This document shows, piece after piece, positions 44,380 through 54,193 of a DNA stretch of 64,000 bases. The notes beneath the pieces were generated by a model. The model searched no databases. It was not told the origin of the DNA and worked only from the letters and a program-made list of their open reading frames with translations. Position 1 is the stretch's first letter; each line of letters begins with the position of its first letter. This stretch comes from Maribellus sp. CM-23 (GTDB taxonomy: Bacteria > Bacteroidota > Bacteroidia > Bacteroidales > Prolixibacteraceae): contig NZ_JADWYJ010000009.1 in assembly GCF_021354595.1 (NCBI RefSeq), positions 1 to 64,000 on the forward strand. The letters are read 5' to 3'. Position numbers and translations under genes: made by a program.

Positions 44380-45792
44380 TTACTTCACCAAAGGCTTTAT
44401 GATATAGGGCTTACCGTTTTCTATCTTAAGCAAAAAAGCTCCATCTGTTACCTTAACCTCCTTCTCGTTCTTTTCGCCATTTACTGAAATTTCCTGAATC
44501 CGGACTCGGGACACACTTTCCCAGTCGCCCGGTATGGTGATTTCCCGTTTTTCTGATTTAGTACTATAAACAGCCAGGCAATTTTCATTATTCCACACCA
44601 CAGGAAAAGCCACAAACCCCTTTTCCCTCAAAAGACGATCGCCTTGAAAAACCGTACTATCGGCCAATGACACACGCACATTATCCGAGAAATGAGCAGT
44701 ACGCTCATCTCCTTCACTCTCAACTTGAATACGTACATGTTTATTCAAGAAAAAATACTGTAAACAGTTTAAATAAAACTCGTTGACAAACTTTTGCTTC
44801 CACTCCTTATCATTCGGATTCTTGTGCAGCTGCGGGAAAATATTTTCGCCATACATGCTTTTTCCAAACAAAAAGCCAAGTCCAAAGTCGGTGTACTCCA
44901 AATCGCGATTCAATCCGCTTCCCGTATAAGTACTGGCCGGATAGTTCAGGTAATCCTCTTGCGAAAAATGATTGAAATGCCACGCAAAAGGAATTTTACC
45001 AATCATGTAATCCATCACCCACTCACTGGTTGCATCAATACCTTGTTGATTCCAATAGGCAAGCACTTTCTGCTGATATTTGGCTTCGGTTACTGCCGAT
45101 TCGTAATGCCCTTTGCTATCGCGTACAATCCACGCGTCAATATGAATCGTTTTCCCATCGCGCAATGGTGGAAGCAAATCCAACAGGCGGTCGATACGCA
45201 TTTTTGCATAGCCACTCTCCCACTCCCTCTTGTAGTTAATCTGATAGGCTTTCCGGTTATTATAATTGCCAATCACCATCAGGTTGCCGTTGGGAGTTTT
45301 CGAAATCAGGTCGTTTTTCACATATTCCGGCCATAACGGGCTGTCGTCATAAGCATCAGTCATATTTATGTGAAGACTCACCACTGTATGGTATTTACGG
45401 GCTTCTTCCATCAGCCAAATCAGGCTTTCCCGGGCCGCCGCATCTTGCTCACGTTTCAGTGCTTCATTCACACAGAAAAAGGCCGGATACTTATCGTCGT
45501 GCCCGTTATACTGCCAACCTACGAGATAAATGATTTTAGGCACTCCCAAAGTTAGCTCATCTGTGATTTTAATGATTTCCATAGCATCTTCAAAAGTATT
45601 GGCTACCATTGGTTTTCCTTCGCTATCAGGTTTCGAAAGAAACAGTTTCATCACCAGCGTTTGCGAGTAATCGTGATTGAAATCAGCAAACGTTTTCTCT
45701 TGTTCACGACTAGTTTTCGAAGTAACTCCATAACAATTACTTCCGGCAAATATGCCGGCAACAAACAATAATCCCAGTAATAATCGGTACAT
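44380..45792 (-). CDS. endo-alpha-N-acetylgalactosaminidase-like protein (GH101-type catalytic domain)
   Basis: A 470-residue exported protein (signal peptide 1-22). The core has GH101-like blocks: YLVGWQYNGHDDKYP (about 89-103), VSLHINMTDAYDDSP (138-152), IHIDAWIV with D219 in the nucleophile position, and DATSEWVM with E257 in the acid/base position. GH101 releases the Gal-beta-1,3-GalNAc disaccharide from Ser/Thr. It is much shorter than known GH101 enzymes because it lacks their accessory modules, so it may be a minimal or divergent member. It lies between GH110 and the GH35 side of the PUL. Confidence 0.65.
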   Translation of the reverse strand: MYRLLLGLLFVAGIFAGSNCYGVTSKTSREQEKTFADFNHDYSQTLVMKLFLSKPDSEGKPMVANTFEDAMEIIKITDELTLGVPKIIYLVGWQYNGHDDKYPAFFCVNEALKREQDAAARESLIWLMEEARKYHTVVSLHINMTDAYDDSPLWPEYVKNDLISKTPNGNLMVIGNYNNRKAYQINYKREWESGYAKMRIDRLLDLLPPLRDGKTIHIDAWIVRDSKGHYESAVTEAKYQQKVLAYWNQQGIDATSEWVMDYMIGKIPFAWHFNHFSQEDYLNYPASTYTGSGLNRDLEYTDFGLGFLFGKSMYGENIFPQLHKNPNDKEWKQKFVNEFYLNCLQYFFLNKHVRIQVESEGDERTAHFSDNVRVSLADSTVFQGDRLLREKGFVAFPVVWNNENCLAVYSTKSEKREITIPGDWESVSRVRIQEISVNGEKNEKEVKVTDGAFLLKIENGKPYIIKPLVK

Positions 45793-45811
45793 ATCTTATC
45801 TTTTAGTTTGG

Positions 45812-46177
45812 TTAAACAATAAATACAACTCCCCCATAGGGAGTAATTTCCTTGGAATAAGTAGAATTTCTTAGTGATTTTTCATTGGCTACCAACTCTC
45901 CTTTTGAATCACTTATCTCCAGAATATACCCATTCTTCACGCACAACAGAGCAAGGTCAGGTTCTGCATTAAAAGGCATTTTCTCCGCTGAAATAAATTC
46001 CACATACCAGCTATCGCCTTTCCGATGAGCAATGGTTTGCTGAATGGTCTCTCGGTTGTTTTCCCCATCGTTGGGAATGGCACCGGAATCAGTTACATCA
46101 ATAATTTGAGCTTGCAACAGAATGCTTATTAACAGGACAAGATTCATTAAAATCAGACGTTTCGGTATATTTTCCAT
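45812..46177 (-). pseudogene. short exported protein, probable remnant of a beta-helix enzyme
   Basis: A 121-residue reading frame. Residues 1-24 are a signal peptide, and IIDVTDSGAIPNDGENNRET is the start of a pectate-lyase-like or GH110-like beta-helix. Right after QQTI the sequence jumps to WYVEFISAEKMPFNAEPD, then a strand-rich tail (YGGVVFIV end) such as closes a beta-sandwich. The catalytic body expected between these is missing, which suggests an in-frame internal deletion. It is in the same operon as GH101-like and GH35. A real small protein cannot be excluded. Confidence 0.5.
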
Positions 46178-46278
46178 CGGCTGGTCTTTCAGGTTAAAAA
46201 TAGGTTTAAGTCAATTTTAAAGACTCATTTCATCGGGAATTGGGATAAAGCCCTCAGTTTTTGGGATGAATAAGGTGA

Positions 46279-49056
46279 CTAATTTTCGAGGTCCAACTTG
46301 AAACGATATTCAGGATGTAGCTCAATCGTTGTTATTGCTGCCTGATCAAGTCCTGTTTTATCGACATACTTCTCGAAATAAATATCGGGACTTGCCGTAT
46401 CAAAAGCCTTGGCACGTAACATAAGAGGATTGTCCTGCAAACGATCTTGGTAACGATTGATCCCAATCACCCAGTCTGTGCCATCAAACAGGTAATCGCT
46501 GATCAGTTCTTCGCCGAGATAAGCATCGGCACGATCACCTCTAAATGAAATAGCTAGCCGCAACTCTTCTTCGCCAAATTGGATATCGGTAGGAAGTTTG
46601 ATTTCATAATAATCCAGTCCATCATCTTTTTTCCACTTAAAAGAAGGCAGCCCGTTTTTGCCCTGCCTGCCAAGTCGATTAACCGGCAACCTGTTTTCTC
46701 CAACCGACTCCCAAGTCTGGTCCGTAGCCCAATGCAAACGACTTCCATTCTTCATCAAACTCTCAACTTCACCAATAAACTGTAAGCCGGGATTCTCTGA
46801 CTCGATACGAATATCGTTTACCGCATTATTGAATGTGCCACTCAAATCAGCCATCCAATAATTCCCGTTTTGCTTTAGGTCTATCAATACCTCATTCAGA
46901 TAAACAGAAACCGGTTGTGAAGAAGCACATCGAAGCGTTGCCTCTTTCACTTCTGCTAGTAAACGGGCATCCAGGCTCTTTGTGATTATACTTCCCCCGG
47001 TGTTGTTGGCTGATTCAATCCAATTCGATTTCTCCATAGGACGATAAGCAACAGCTTCAACAGGTAGACTCAAAACGTCTTTTTCAAATTCATGGACCTC
47101 AAAAATTCCATCTGTTGGTTGATTTACGGATAGCCCCGGATAAGTTAAAACCTGCTGTTGGTTGGCTTCCGCGAAAAGTGTCAGTTGCCCATCCTCAACA
47201 AAAATCCCAGATTCGGTCACTGCCAAATATTCTGTATCGGTATTTTTAAACTTCCATACTTTATCCGATTGCTCCTCAGTCAAAGTCAGCACTTTTATCA
47301 CTGAACCATCTTTCTGTTCAATTTCGATAAGACAATCCGTGCCCGGATTTAAATCAGAAACAAAATATCCATTGGCTTCCTTCTTTACCTTGCCGTTGGT
47401 TGCTTTTATATTCTTTATCCCATCTGCACTGAAATAGTATTCGGCAGGAATGGCATCATCCCCGAAAAATGCCCACAGCTTATCTTGTCCGTTCTGAAGC
47501 TTTGCAATGGGCTGAGCCGTTGCGTATTTTAATTGAACCTGCCCCATTTCCAGGTTAAATGGCCACATAAAATAGGCACCATCTTTAATCGTAACTGCTG
47601 TTCTCGGAATCTTCAAAGTCTCCGTCTTCAATTTCACCTCAAACTGCACATTCTCAAAGTTTTTTCTGGAGCGCTTATAAAGGTAATTCGAGCAAAACAG
47701 ATAGCCCTGATCTCCATCAGTGCGAACAGCCCATTGAAGGTTGTCCGTGTTATCGTTGGAAGCAGGGAGGTAAGCAACCTGTTTGGCCAGCTCGCCCCCA
47801 AAATCATTCATAAAATAGTTATACTTCTTGGTTTCGTTCATTACCGCACCAATTTGCCCAAACTCTCTCAAAGGAGCCTGATAATCATACGAAACCCGGC
47901 TGGTTGACGACTCCAGCGTCGTCAGTTTGCCCACCTGGTTACTTCCTCCGCTGTACATGTAATACCCCATCAGGTTCACGCCACAGCCAAGCCGAAGGTT
48001 GATATTCGCTCCGGCCATTTCTTCCGGCACTATGGGACGGCGATGATAAAAACTGGGAGTTCCCAATCCTACTTCACAAGTAAAATAAGGCGATTCCAGC
48101 TCCTGTGAATTCAGCGATTGTACTTCGCCATTGAGTTTTATTAAATCGGTCCCGATATTATCGGACAAGCGGTTGTAGCTAAAAAACTGAAAGTTACTCA
48201 CCGGCAACTCATCAGTTCCCCGAGTCCAAGGCGTTTCAATATAATAACCGGCATAGGGAATGATCTCTTTTTTCGGATAATCAGATGACATCCAGTGGGT
48301 CATGGAATAGACAGGCACGTCAAAACCTTCTTCAACTGCTATCTTCTTTAATTCCATTAAATGGGGAACAACATGCCCTTCAGTTACATATTCATTTTCG
48401 AGCTGTAAGCCCATAACCGGGCCGCCATCCTTATACAGCAAGCCTTCAACTTGTCTGAACACCGCCTGGTACCATCTTCTGGTATATGCCAAATAGAGCG
48501 GGTCGTTATAGCGCTTGCGGATATAACGTTTTTGCATTAACCAATCGGGAAGACCTCCATTACGGCATTCGGCATTGCAATACGGGCCAAACCTCAGGTG
48601 TACCAACAGCCCCACTTCATCGCACAGTTGGATAAACTTCCGCAAGTTATTGTTTCCGGTCCAGTTCATCCGCCCTTCCAGCTCTTCGTGATAAATCCAA
48701 AGTGCATACGTACTAACAATGGTTATCCCCGAAGCTTTCATTTTCAAAAGGGTTTCTTTCCAGTAGCGATTGTCATAGCGACTGTAATGAAATTCGCCCA
48801 TAACCGGAAGAACCGGTTCTCCGCCGATAGTCATATAAAGACTATTCACTTTTATCTCCTGATTCGCCGGTCCCGGATTTCCCATTCTAAAATCGTGTTT
48901 CAATTGCGGGTATTCAACAGTGCTCAAATCCATGCTGTAATCCTGCGCATAAAGAAGCTGACACGGGAATAACAATACAAGCATGGCTGCGAACAAAAAA
49001 TACGGTTTAAAACACGTTATAATAGTTTGTTGATTGGTCTTATTTTGGCTTTTCAT
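46279..49056 (-). CDS. GH35 beta-galactosidase
   Basis: A 925-residue exported enzyme (signal peptide within 1-37). The GH35 TIM barrel starts with MTIGGEPVLPVMGEFHYSRY and FGPYCNAECRNGGLPDWL. The acid/base is E222 in LQLENEY and the probable nucleophile is E328 in YFTCEVGLG. Beta-sandwich domains fill the C-terminal half. It removes terminal beta-galactose. It fits the PUL's set of Gal- and GalNAc-directed enzymes. The gene is 47 bp downstream of the GH36/27-like gene. Confidence 0.88.
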   Translation of the reverse strand: MKSQNKTNQQTIITCFKPYFLFAAMLVLLFPCQLLYAQDYSMDLSTVEYPQLKHDFRMGNPGPANQEIKVNSLYMTIGGEPVLPVMGEFHYSRYDNRYWKETLLKMKASGITIVSTYALWIYHEELEGRMNWTGNNNLRKFIQLCDEVGLLVHLRFGPYCNAECRNGGLPDWLMQKRYIRKRYNDPLYLAYTRRWYQAVFRQVEGLLYKDGGPVMGLQLENEYVTEGHVVPHLMELKKIAVEEGFDVPVYSMTHWMSSDYPKKEIIPYAGYYIETPWTRGTDELPVSNFQFFSYNRLSDNIGTDLIKLNGEVQSLNSQELESPYFTCEVGLGTPSFYHRRPIVPEEMAGANINLRLGCGVNLMGYYMYSGGSNQVGKLTTLESSTSRVSYDYQAPLREFGQIGAVMNETKKYNYFMNDFGGELAKQVAYLPASNDNTDNLQWAVRTDGDQGYLFCSNYLYKRSRKNFENVQFEVKLKTETLKIPRTAVTIKDGAYFMWPFNLEMGQVQLKYATAQPIAKLQNGQDKLWAFFGDDAIPAEYYFSADGIKNIKATNGKVKKEANGYFVSDLNPGTDCLIEIEQKDGSVIKVLTLTEEQSDKVWKFKNTDTEYLAVTESGIFVEDGQLTLFAEANQQQVLTYPGLSVNQPTDGIFEVHEFEKDVLSLPVEAVAYRPMEKSNWIESANNTGGSIITKSLDARLLAEVKEATLRCASSQPVSVYLNEVLIDLKQNGNYWMADLSGTFNNAVNDIRIESENPGLQFIGEVESLMKNGSRLHWATDQTWESVGENRLPVNRLGRQGKNGLPSFKWKKDDGLDYYEIKLPTDIQFGEEELRLAISFRGDRADAYLGEELISDYLFDGTDWVIGINRYQDRLQDNPLMLRAKAFDTASPDIYFEKYVDKTGLDQAAITTIELHPEYRFKLDLEN

Positions 49057-49103
49057 ACTGAATAATTTTATCCTTTCAAGATTTCAATACCTGTAAGAAT
49101 CAT

Positions 49104-51365
49104 TTAGTTACCTGTTTTTTCTGATGCTTCAAAAACCACTTCCCAACTAAGTGATGCAGTTTTTTCAGGCAAGTACAAAACTTTTAACAGATTCCCTGCT
49201 TGTTCTGTCTTTACCTTTTCTCCATTTACGATTGCCGACGATAGTTTATAATTTCCAGGAACATATATCGTAATTACATACTCATCTTCAGCCACAACCC
49301 GGCTGCGTCCTTTTAGTGAGTTTTCCTCCCACAACAGTTTTTCAATTTCAGCAGCTCCCTGTGACAAATGACGGTTTGTAGAAACTAATTGGGGACGGTC
49401 AAGCTTTTCCCGAATAGCCAGCGATTCCAACCCATAAGGTTCCAATTCACCCAAAGCAAAATCACCTTTTAATACTCCGTACATTTTATCACTCCAAAAC
49501 TCATACACCAGGTATTCCTTCGAAGAATCAAGCCCTAAGTCAGCAAACTTAAGCACAACCGGCTCAAGCGACTTTTGATTCCTTTCTGACCAGTTTAAGC
49601 GATGTAACACATTCCAGTTTTCAAAACCGGTATTAAACTCATTCAGCCAATAGGGACACACTTCTCCAAACTGATCTCCATCAATGGGCGAAGGATGTTT
49701 TCCTGTAGTAATATCGGTGCGTTCGTTGTTTTTTAGCCAATCCGTTTTCCCCGGATCAAAGTCGTACAATTGTCCGGGTACTGAAAATAAAACCGGCGAT
49801 GAACGGCGCAAACCATAGATCCGACTATCATCCTCATAAACTTCTGGTTTATCGCTAAGCATTAACATAGCCCCGGCAATTGAGGCCAAGGCTGGACGAA
49901 TGATGGTTTCCCGCTCTATTGCGTGTGTGGCTTCCAGGTCTTTTACATTGCCAATATCTTTGCCTTTTTTGTTGGGCGACACATCACAATGATCAGGATC
50001 GTTGCGCCAAACGATGCCGTTCCACGAATTATATTGCTGCAAGGTAACCGGGCCATAACCATCGCCACCAATGCGGCAGGCATCAGCCAATCCAATGGAT
50101 TCGGGCAACACCCCCCAACAGGAAAGAATAACCGTATCATCCCCCAGCTCCTCACGGGCAACCCGCAAATAAGCCCGTAACAATTCATCCGGACCAACTC
50201 CCCTTTCTCTGCACCATTCCAGGTTATTGTGCAAATTATCGTAGAGGTAGTGACGAAGCTGGTCGATTTTCACATACTCTATTCCGGCGTTTTTTAAGCC
50301 TTTAAAAACAGGGCGAATCAATGCTTCAACCACTTCGGGATTTGTGGCATCCATTACATAGCTCACCCATGGAGCTGCTGCAGGTTTCCCTGAGGCATCG
50401 AGCACAAACCAATCCGGATGTTCATGAACTGTTTCTTCATCCGAAAAGAAGCAACCCATCCATACCGCCGGATCAAAACCTGCCTGGTGAGTCGAAGTCA
50501 CATAACCTGTCAGTCCTGAAGGAAACAGGTCTTTCTTCCAATCGAGCCAGGTAGTAGGCCGGCCTCCAAGATACCCATTTGCTTGCGCACAGTTTGTGCG
50601 CTCACGGTCATTTTCCCCTTGGTAAACATCATCAATCTGAATAAAGCGATACCCATAATCGGCCATGTTTTTCTTTTGCCACATTTCCAATAATTCGAGA
50701 TGATCCTCCTCTGTAAATTCCCTGAAATAAGCCCACCACGAACACCATCCGGTAATGGACTCTTTATAAATAGAATAAGTCCAGGGTTGAAAATGAGGCA
50801 AGTTCTTGTGTTTTTGATAGTAACGCGGACGAAAAACCAGCTCTGCACTTTTTGCCGTAAAAGTGAGTTCAAATTGAATGGTACCGTTTGGGTTTCGAGA
50901 GGATCGAATCACAGTCCCCTGTGGCAGCTCAAGCATCCAGTCGAGATTTCGGTCGTAAATAGCATTGTTTCGCAGGTTATTACTCAATCCATGCGAAGTA
51001 CGCACCAAAGCCAATTTCTCCTGGGCATCACCCCGGGTTTCGGCGGCCAAAGCTTCTGAGCTTCCATACACAAAAGCATGAACAGTAGTTTCACTTTCAA
51101 AATTGAGTTGAATTCGTTGTTCAATAATCTCCCCTCCATTTTCCCTAGGGAGAGCTTGTACCGGATTATCAAATGTCCCTTCAAAAATAATGACTCCGTT
51201 ATACTGTAATCTAAGCGTTTTTTTATCGTCTCCAATGTTCAGTTTTGCCGGTGTATTTTGCGGTCCCCCAGGCAATTCAGCAAAAGGAATAAAGGTATTA
51301 TTCTGTGCTCTTCCCTGGATCAGGAAAAACAAACACAATCCAAGGAGTAGTAAGTTCTGTTTCAC
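49104..51365 (-). CDS. alpha-galactosidase/melibiase (GH36/GH27-like)
   Basis: A 753-residue exported enzyme (signal peptide 1-20, ending GRAQ). After an N-terminal beta domain, the barrel carries ITGWCSWWAYF, YRFIQIDDVYQG, the nucleophile D368 in EYVKIDQLRHY and the acid/base D435 in CRIGGDGYGP. It hydrolyses terminal alpha-galactosides or alpha-GalNAc. It is the first of the GH genes; its own promoter probably lies in the 498-bp gap upstream, where direct repeats sit, and a hairpin separates it from susCD. Confidence 0.85.
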   Translation of the reverse strand: MKQNLLLLGLCLFFLIQGRAQNNTFIPFAELPGGPQNTPAKLNIGDDKKTLRLQYNGVIIFEGTFDNPVQALPRENGGEIIEQRIQLNFESETTVHAFVYGSSEALAAETRGDAQEKLALVRTSHGLSNNLRNNAIYDRNLDWMLELPQGTVIRSSRNPNGTIQFELTFTAKSAELVFRPRYYQKHKNLPHFQPWTYSIYKESITGWCSWWAYFREFTEEDHLELLEMWQKKNMADYGYRFIQIDDVYQGENDRERTNCAQANGYLGGRPTTWLDWKKDLFPSGLTGYVTSTHQAGFDPAVWMGCFFSDEETVHEHPDWFVLDASGKPAAAPWVSYVMDATNPEVVEALIRPVFKGLKNAGIEYVKIDQLRHYLYDNLHNNLEWCRERGVGPDELLRAYLRVAREELGDDTVILSCWGVLPESIGLADACRIGGDGYGPVTLQQYNSWNGIVWRNDPDHCDVSPNKKGKDIGNVKDLEATHAIERETIIRPALASIAGAMLMLSDKPEVYEDDSRIYGLRRSSPVLFSVPGQLYDFDPGKTDWLKNNERTDITTGKHPSPIDGDQFGEVCPYWLNEFNTGFENWNVLHRLNWSERNQKSLEPVVLKFADLGLDSSKEYLVYEFWSDKMYGVLKGDFALGELEPYGLESLAIREKLDRPQLVSTNRHLSQGAAEIEKLLWEENSLKGRSRVVAEDEYVITIYVPGNYKLSSAIVNGEKVKTEQAGNLLKVLYLPEKTASLSWEVVFEASEKTGN

Positions 51366-51487
51366 TGGTTATCAGTTTAGTTATTTTTTCAATTTTCGTT
51401 TTTCTGAAAGGAAATCTGATGTTGTGTATGTCACTAATAAAGTGTCAATTTCTCTTTAAATTCTATACAACACTTATTCTTCGACAA

Positions 51488-51573
51488 CTACCAGGATTCT
51501 TATGTAAATTCATAAAAGAACAGGTCGATATCTTTAGCATTTTCATGCAAAATACCTGGTAAGTTCCTGGTAG
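51488..51573. promoter_or_regulatory. repeated CCTGGTA sites upstream of the GH operon
   Basis: CCTGGTAA (51555-51562) and CCTGGTAG (51566-51573) form a direct repeat with an 11-bp period, and the inverted copy CTACCAGG occurs at 51488-51495. They lie 120-210 bp upstream of the GH36/27-like start. Helical-phase direct repeats are typical of AraC-type regulators; no such regulator is in the window. The rest of 51366-51781 shows no gene. Confidence 0.45.
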
Positions 51574-51781
51574 TTTTGAAATAGTTATATTGTCTTAACT
51601 AATTCGATTCTTTCGCACTTCCTATTTCTTGGTTAAGAAATAGTAGTGAAAAACATCCTTATCACGTTTATTACGAAACATATACAGACTGCTCTCAACA
51701 AAATCGCACAACTGGAAGAAACGAACACGCAATAATGATACAGGATAAAAATTCTAAAAAACATGCGAATAAAGCCAACTA

Positions 51782-51827
51782 AGAGTCCGTTGCCGGCTTG
51801 GAAATTCCGGTTACCGGCAACGGCTCT
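51782..51827 (-). terminator. strong hairpin between the susCD operon and the GH genes
   Basis: AGAG then CCGTTGCCGG (51782-51796, one bulged T) pairs with CCGGCAACGG then CTCT (51814-51827). It is 36 bp after the stop of the small lipoprotein gene. No clear U-tract follows on minus, so it may be a partial terminator or an RNA-stability element that sets the ratio of transporter to enzyme mRNA. Confidence 0.6.
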
Positions 51828-51863
51828 GATCTAACTAGCTTAGCCTACATCCTTATGCTTACT

Positions 51864-52346
51864 TTAATTTAAAACCAATTCAGTTATTTTTATCGTCCAG
51901 GTCTGTGCTGTTTTGCCATTGGCAGCAGTAATTTTATACTTACGCGAAGTAGAAAAGTCACCTGGTTTACCAAGTACCGGTGCCCCATCAACAGGCTCAA
52001 TCGTTGCAGCGGTTGAGATATTCATGTAGCAAACGATGTTACTCAGTGAAACGTTCTGGCGTTCCTCCTCAGTAAAGGTTCCACTGGCTTCAGGAACTGT
52101 AATGATAACATCTACTTCATTCCCGTTGATCTCTTTAGCGACTTCGAGTCTTTGGTTTTTTACAACCTCAGAACCGTCAATCCACTCATCATCTGGATCG
52201 AGGTAACGGTGTTCGAAGAATATATTGGCAATTTCTGCCTCGTCGAAAGCTGGCAAGTCATCTAAACCTCTTTTCAAACATGAGGTGAAGCTAAACAAAA
52301 CCCCAAGCATTAAAATCAGTGTTTTATAATTCAATATTCTTTTCAT
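51864..52346 (-). CDS. small PUL surface lipoprotein (DUF5018-like)
   Basis: A 160-residue lipoprotein (lipobox FTSC, Cys23). After the anchor, it shows EAEIANIFFEHRYL and then NEVDVIITVPEASG, TAATIEPVDG and KYKITAANGKTAQTWTIKI, a single Ig-like beta domain as in DUF5018-type proteins. These are often encoded after susD and bind or present glycans at the cell surface. It is 33 bp after susD in the same operon. The glycan-binding role is inferred from position. Confidence 0.7.
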   Translation of the reverse strand: MKRILNYKTLILMLGVLFSFTSCLKRGLDDLPAFDEAEIANIFFEHRYLDPDDEWIDGSEVVKNQRLEVAKEINGNEVDVIITVPEASGTFTEEERQNVSLSNIVCYMNISTAATIEPVDGAPVLGKPGDFSTSRKYKITAANGKTAQTWTIKITELVLN

Positions 52347-52379
52347 TGTATTTCAATTTAGTATTTATGCTTCCACTTT

Positions 52380-54182
52380 TTACCACCCCGGATTTTGGGT
52401 TAAATTCTCGTTGCGGTCGATATGACTTTTAGGAATTGGGAAAAGGTATCTTCTGTCGGGGCTGAAAACCCTGACTTCAATATTCAAATAGTTTTCCCCT
52501 TCATCGGCATAAGTTCTCGCGTAGAACGATTTTCTATTTTCAGAAATCAGGATAACTCCAGGTACTTCATCTTTCATTTCGTAAACTACTCCACCTGCTT
52601 CGCGGCCATGATTGGCTTCGCCACCGTATTTTCCCCAACGTAAAAGCGTCCAGTAAAAATCGCGTTCTTTTACCAGTTCTACACGGCGTTCGCGTTTGTA
52701 GTCGGTCCAAGCATCCTGCAGCGAACTTGCAGTGGAAGCGGGTAGTCCTCCGTGCTGCACCCGCGTAACATTCAGGGCTTCAACTGCCTCACTTACTTTG
52801 TTCTGACGAAGTAATGCTTCTGCTTTATTTAAATACACCCTGCCAAGACGTATAATAACGTAATGATAATCGGTTGGAATACCCACATAAACTCTTGGAG
52901 AAACATTGTAAGTACCTTTTCTCCAATAGTACCCGGTACTTGAGATGCTCCACTGACGCGCTCCATTATAAGCGTATCTCCATAAGTTTCCTTTAACCCT
53001 TGTTGCAATATCTTCTCCAAACCAGGTTGAACCATCGCGAACCACTGTCTGATCCAGGCGCAAGTCTGCATTCCCATAAATGATGTCATTCACTTCCAGG
53101 TCAACGCCATCTTTTACCTTCCATTCCCGGTCTCCTATCAGCTCCATATTTTCAGTAAACTGTGAAGTCTGGTTCCAAGGCAAAGCCTTTCCTGTATTTT
53201 CGTCAATAATCAGGTAATTATCTACCAAAGTCTGCGTCGGAGTATGCCGGTTCCATGCTTCGAAAATTTCGAAATTAGCTTTCCAAACCGGATAGAATCC
53301 ATTACTTACCAGTACATCACGTTTCAGATTGGGTACACACCATTGCAAATCCTGAATGTCGTTACATACTGTATTGGCCTTATCTCTATATAACCCCAGA
53401 ATGATTTCATTCGAGAAACGTCCCTGCTCGTTAAATATGCTTCCGTAATTCGGGTCAATTGAAAAAGGTCCTTCATCTATCACCATATCGGCAGCATCAA
53501 TTGCCTTTTGGTAATAAGTATCGTCGCCTGTATAGGCAGCCGCCTGTAAACAAACCTCACTCTTGATGGCAGCAGCAGTGTATTTGCTTGCCTTTCCGGG
53601 AAGTGCAGTTTCGGGCAAGCTTGCAATGGCATCGTCCAGGTCCTTCACAATTTTACTGTATGTTTCAGCAGTGTTCTGAGTAAGAGGCAATTTGTAGGAT
53701 TCTTCATTTTCGGTCAGCACCTTGTCAACCCAAACTACACGTCCGAAACGACGTGCCTGCCAAAAATATACCATGGCCCGTAGAAATTTCCCATCGGCAA
53801 CCAATTCTGTTTTATCGTTTTCGGATAAACCTTCTGATGCTGCTGCTTTTTCAATAATCAGGTTACACTGGCGTATCAAACTAAACTTTCCGAAGCCAAA
53901 ATCGGTTTCGCGCGTATAGGTTTCATCAGGCACTACTTCGTCGCCATGGCAGTACGCTCCGTTTGAAGTCCAGCTTTCCATGGTTACAAAATCCGAGAAC
54001 AAGCCGTTTAATACATCGCTGTATGTTTGATTCACAAAGGCATCGGCATTTGTGCGGCTACCCCAAACCAGTTCCTCCTGATATTTAGAACCGTAAGGGT
54101 CGGTATCCAGAAGATTGTCCTTACACGATATTGTTATCAATACCAGTAATAGCGCATAAAATATGATATATATATTTTTCAT
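52380..54182 (-). CDS. SusD/RagB-type glycan-binding lipoprotein
   Basis: A 600-residue lipoprotein (lipobox ITISC, Cys20) with the SusD pattern: LLDTDPYGSKYQEELVW near the N-terminus, a TPR-like helical core (AKFLRAMVYFWQARRFG, YTAAAIKSEVCLQAAAYTG), and YLNKAEALLRQNKVSEAVEALNVTR with ERRVELVKERDFYWTLLRWG toward the C-terminus. It caps the SusC barrel and captures oligosaccharide at the cell surface. It is 11 bp downstream of susC. Confidence 0.95.
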   Translation of the reverse strand: MKNIYIIFYALLLVLITISCKDNLLDTDPYGSKYQEELVWGSRTNADAFVNQTYSDVLNGLFSDFVTMESWTSNGAYCHGDEVVPDETYTRETDFGFGKFSLIRQCNLIIEKAAASEGLSENDKTELVADGKFLRAMVYFWQARRFGRVVWVDKVLTENEESYKLPLTQNTAETYSKIVKDLDDAIASLPETALPGKASKYTAAAIKSEVCLQAAAYTGDDTYYQKAIDAADMVIDEGPFSIDPNYGSIFNEQGRFSNEIILGLYRDKANTVCNDIQDLQWCVPNLKRDVLVSNGFYPVWKANFEIFEAWNRHTPTQTLVDNYLIIDENTGKALPWNQTSQFTENMELIGDREWKVKDGVDLEVNDIIYGNADLRLDQTVVRDGSTWFGEDIATRVKGNLWRYAYNGARQWSISSTGYYWRKGTYNVSPRVYVGIPTDYHYVIIRLGRVYLNKAEALLRQNKVSEAVEALNVTRVQHGGLPASTASSLQDAWTDYKRERRVELVKERDFYWTLLRWGKYGGEANHGREAGGVVYEMKDEVPGVILISENRKSFYARTYADEGENYLNIEVRVFSPDRRYLFPIPKSHIDRNENLTQNPGW

Positions 54183-54193
54183 CTTAAGCTTTT

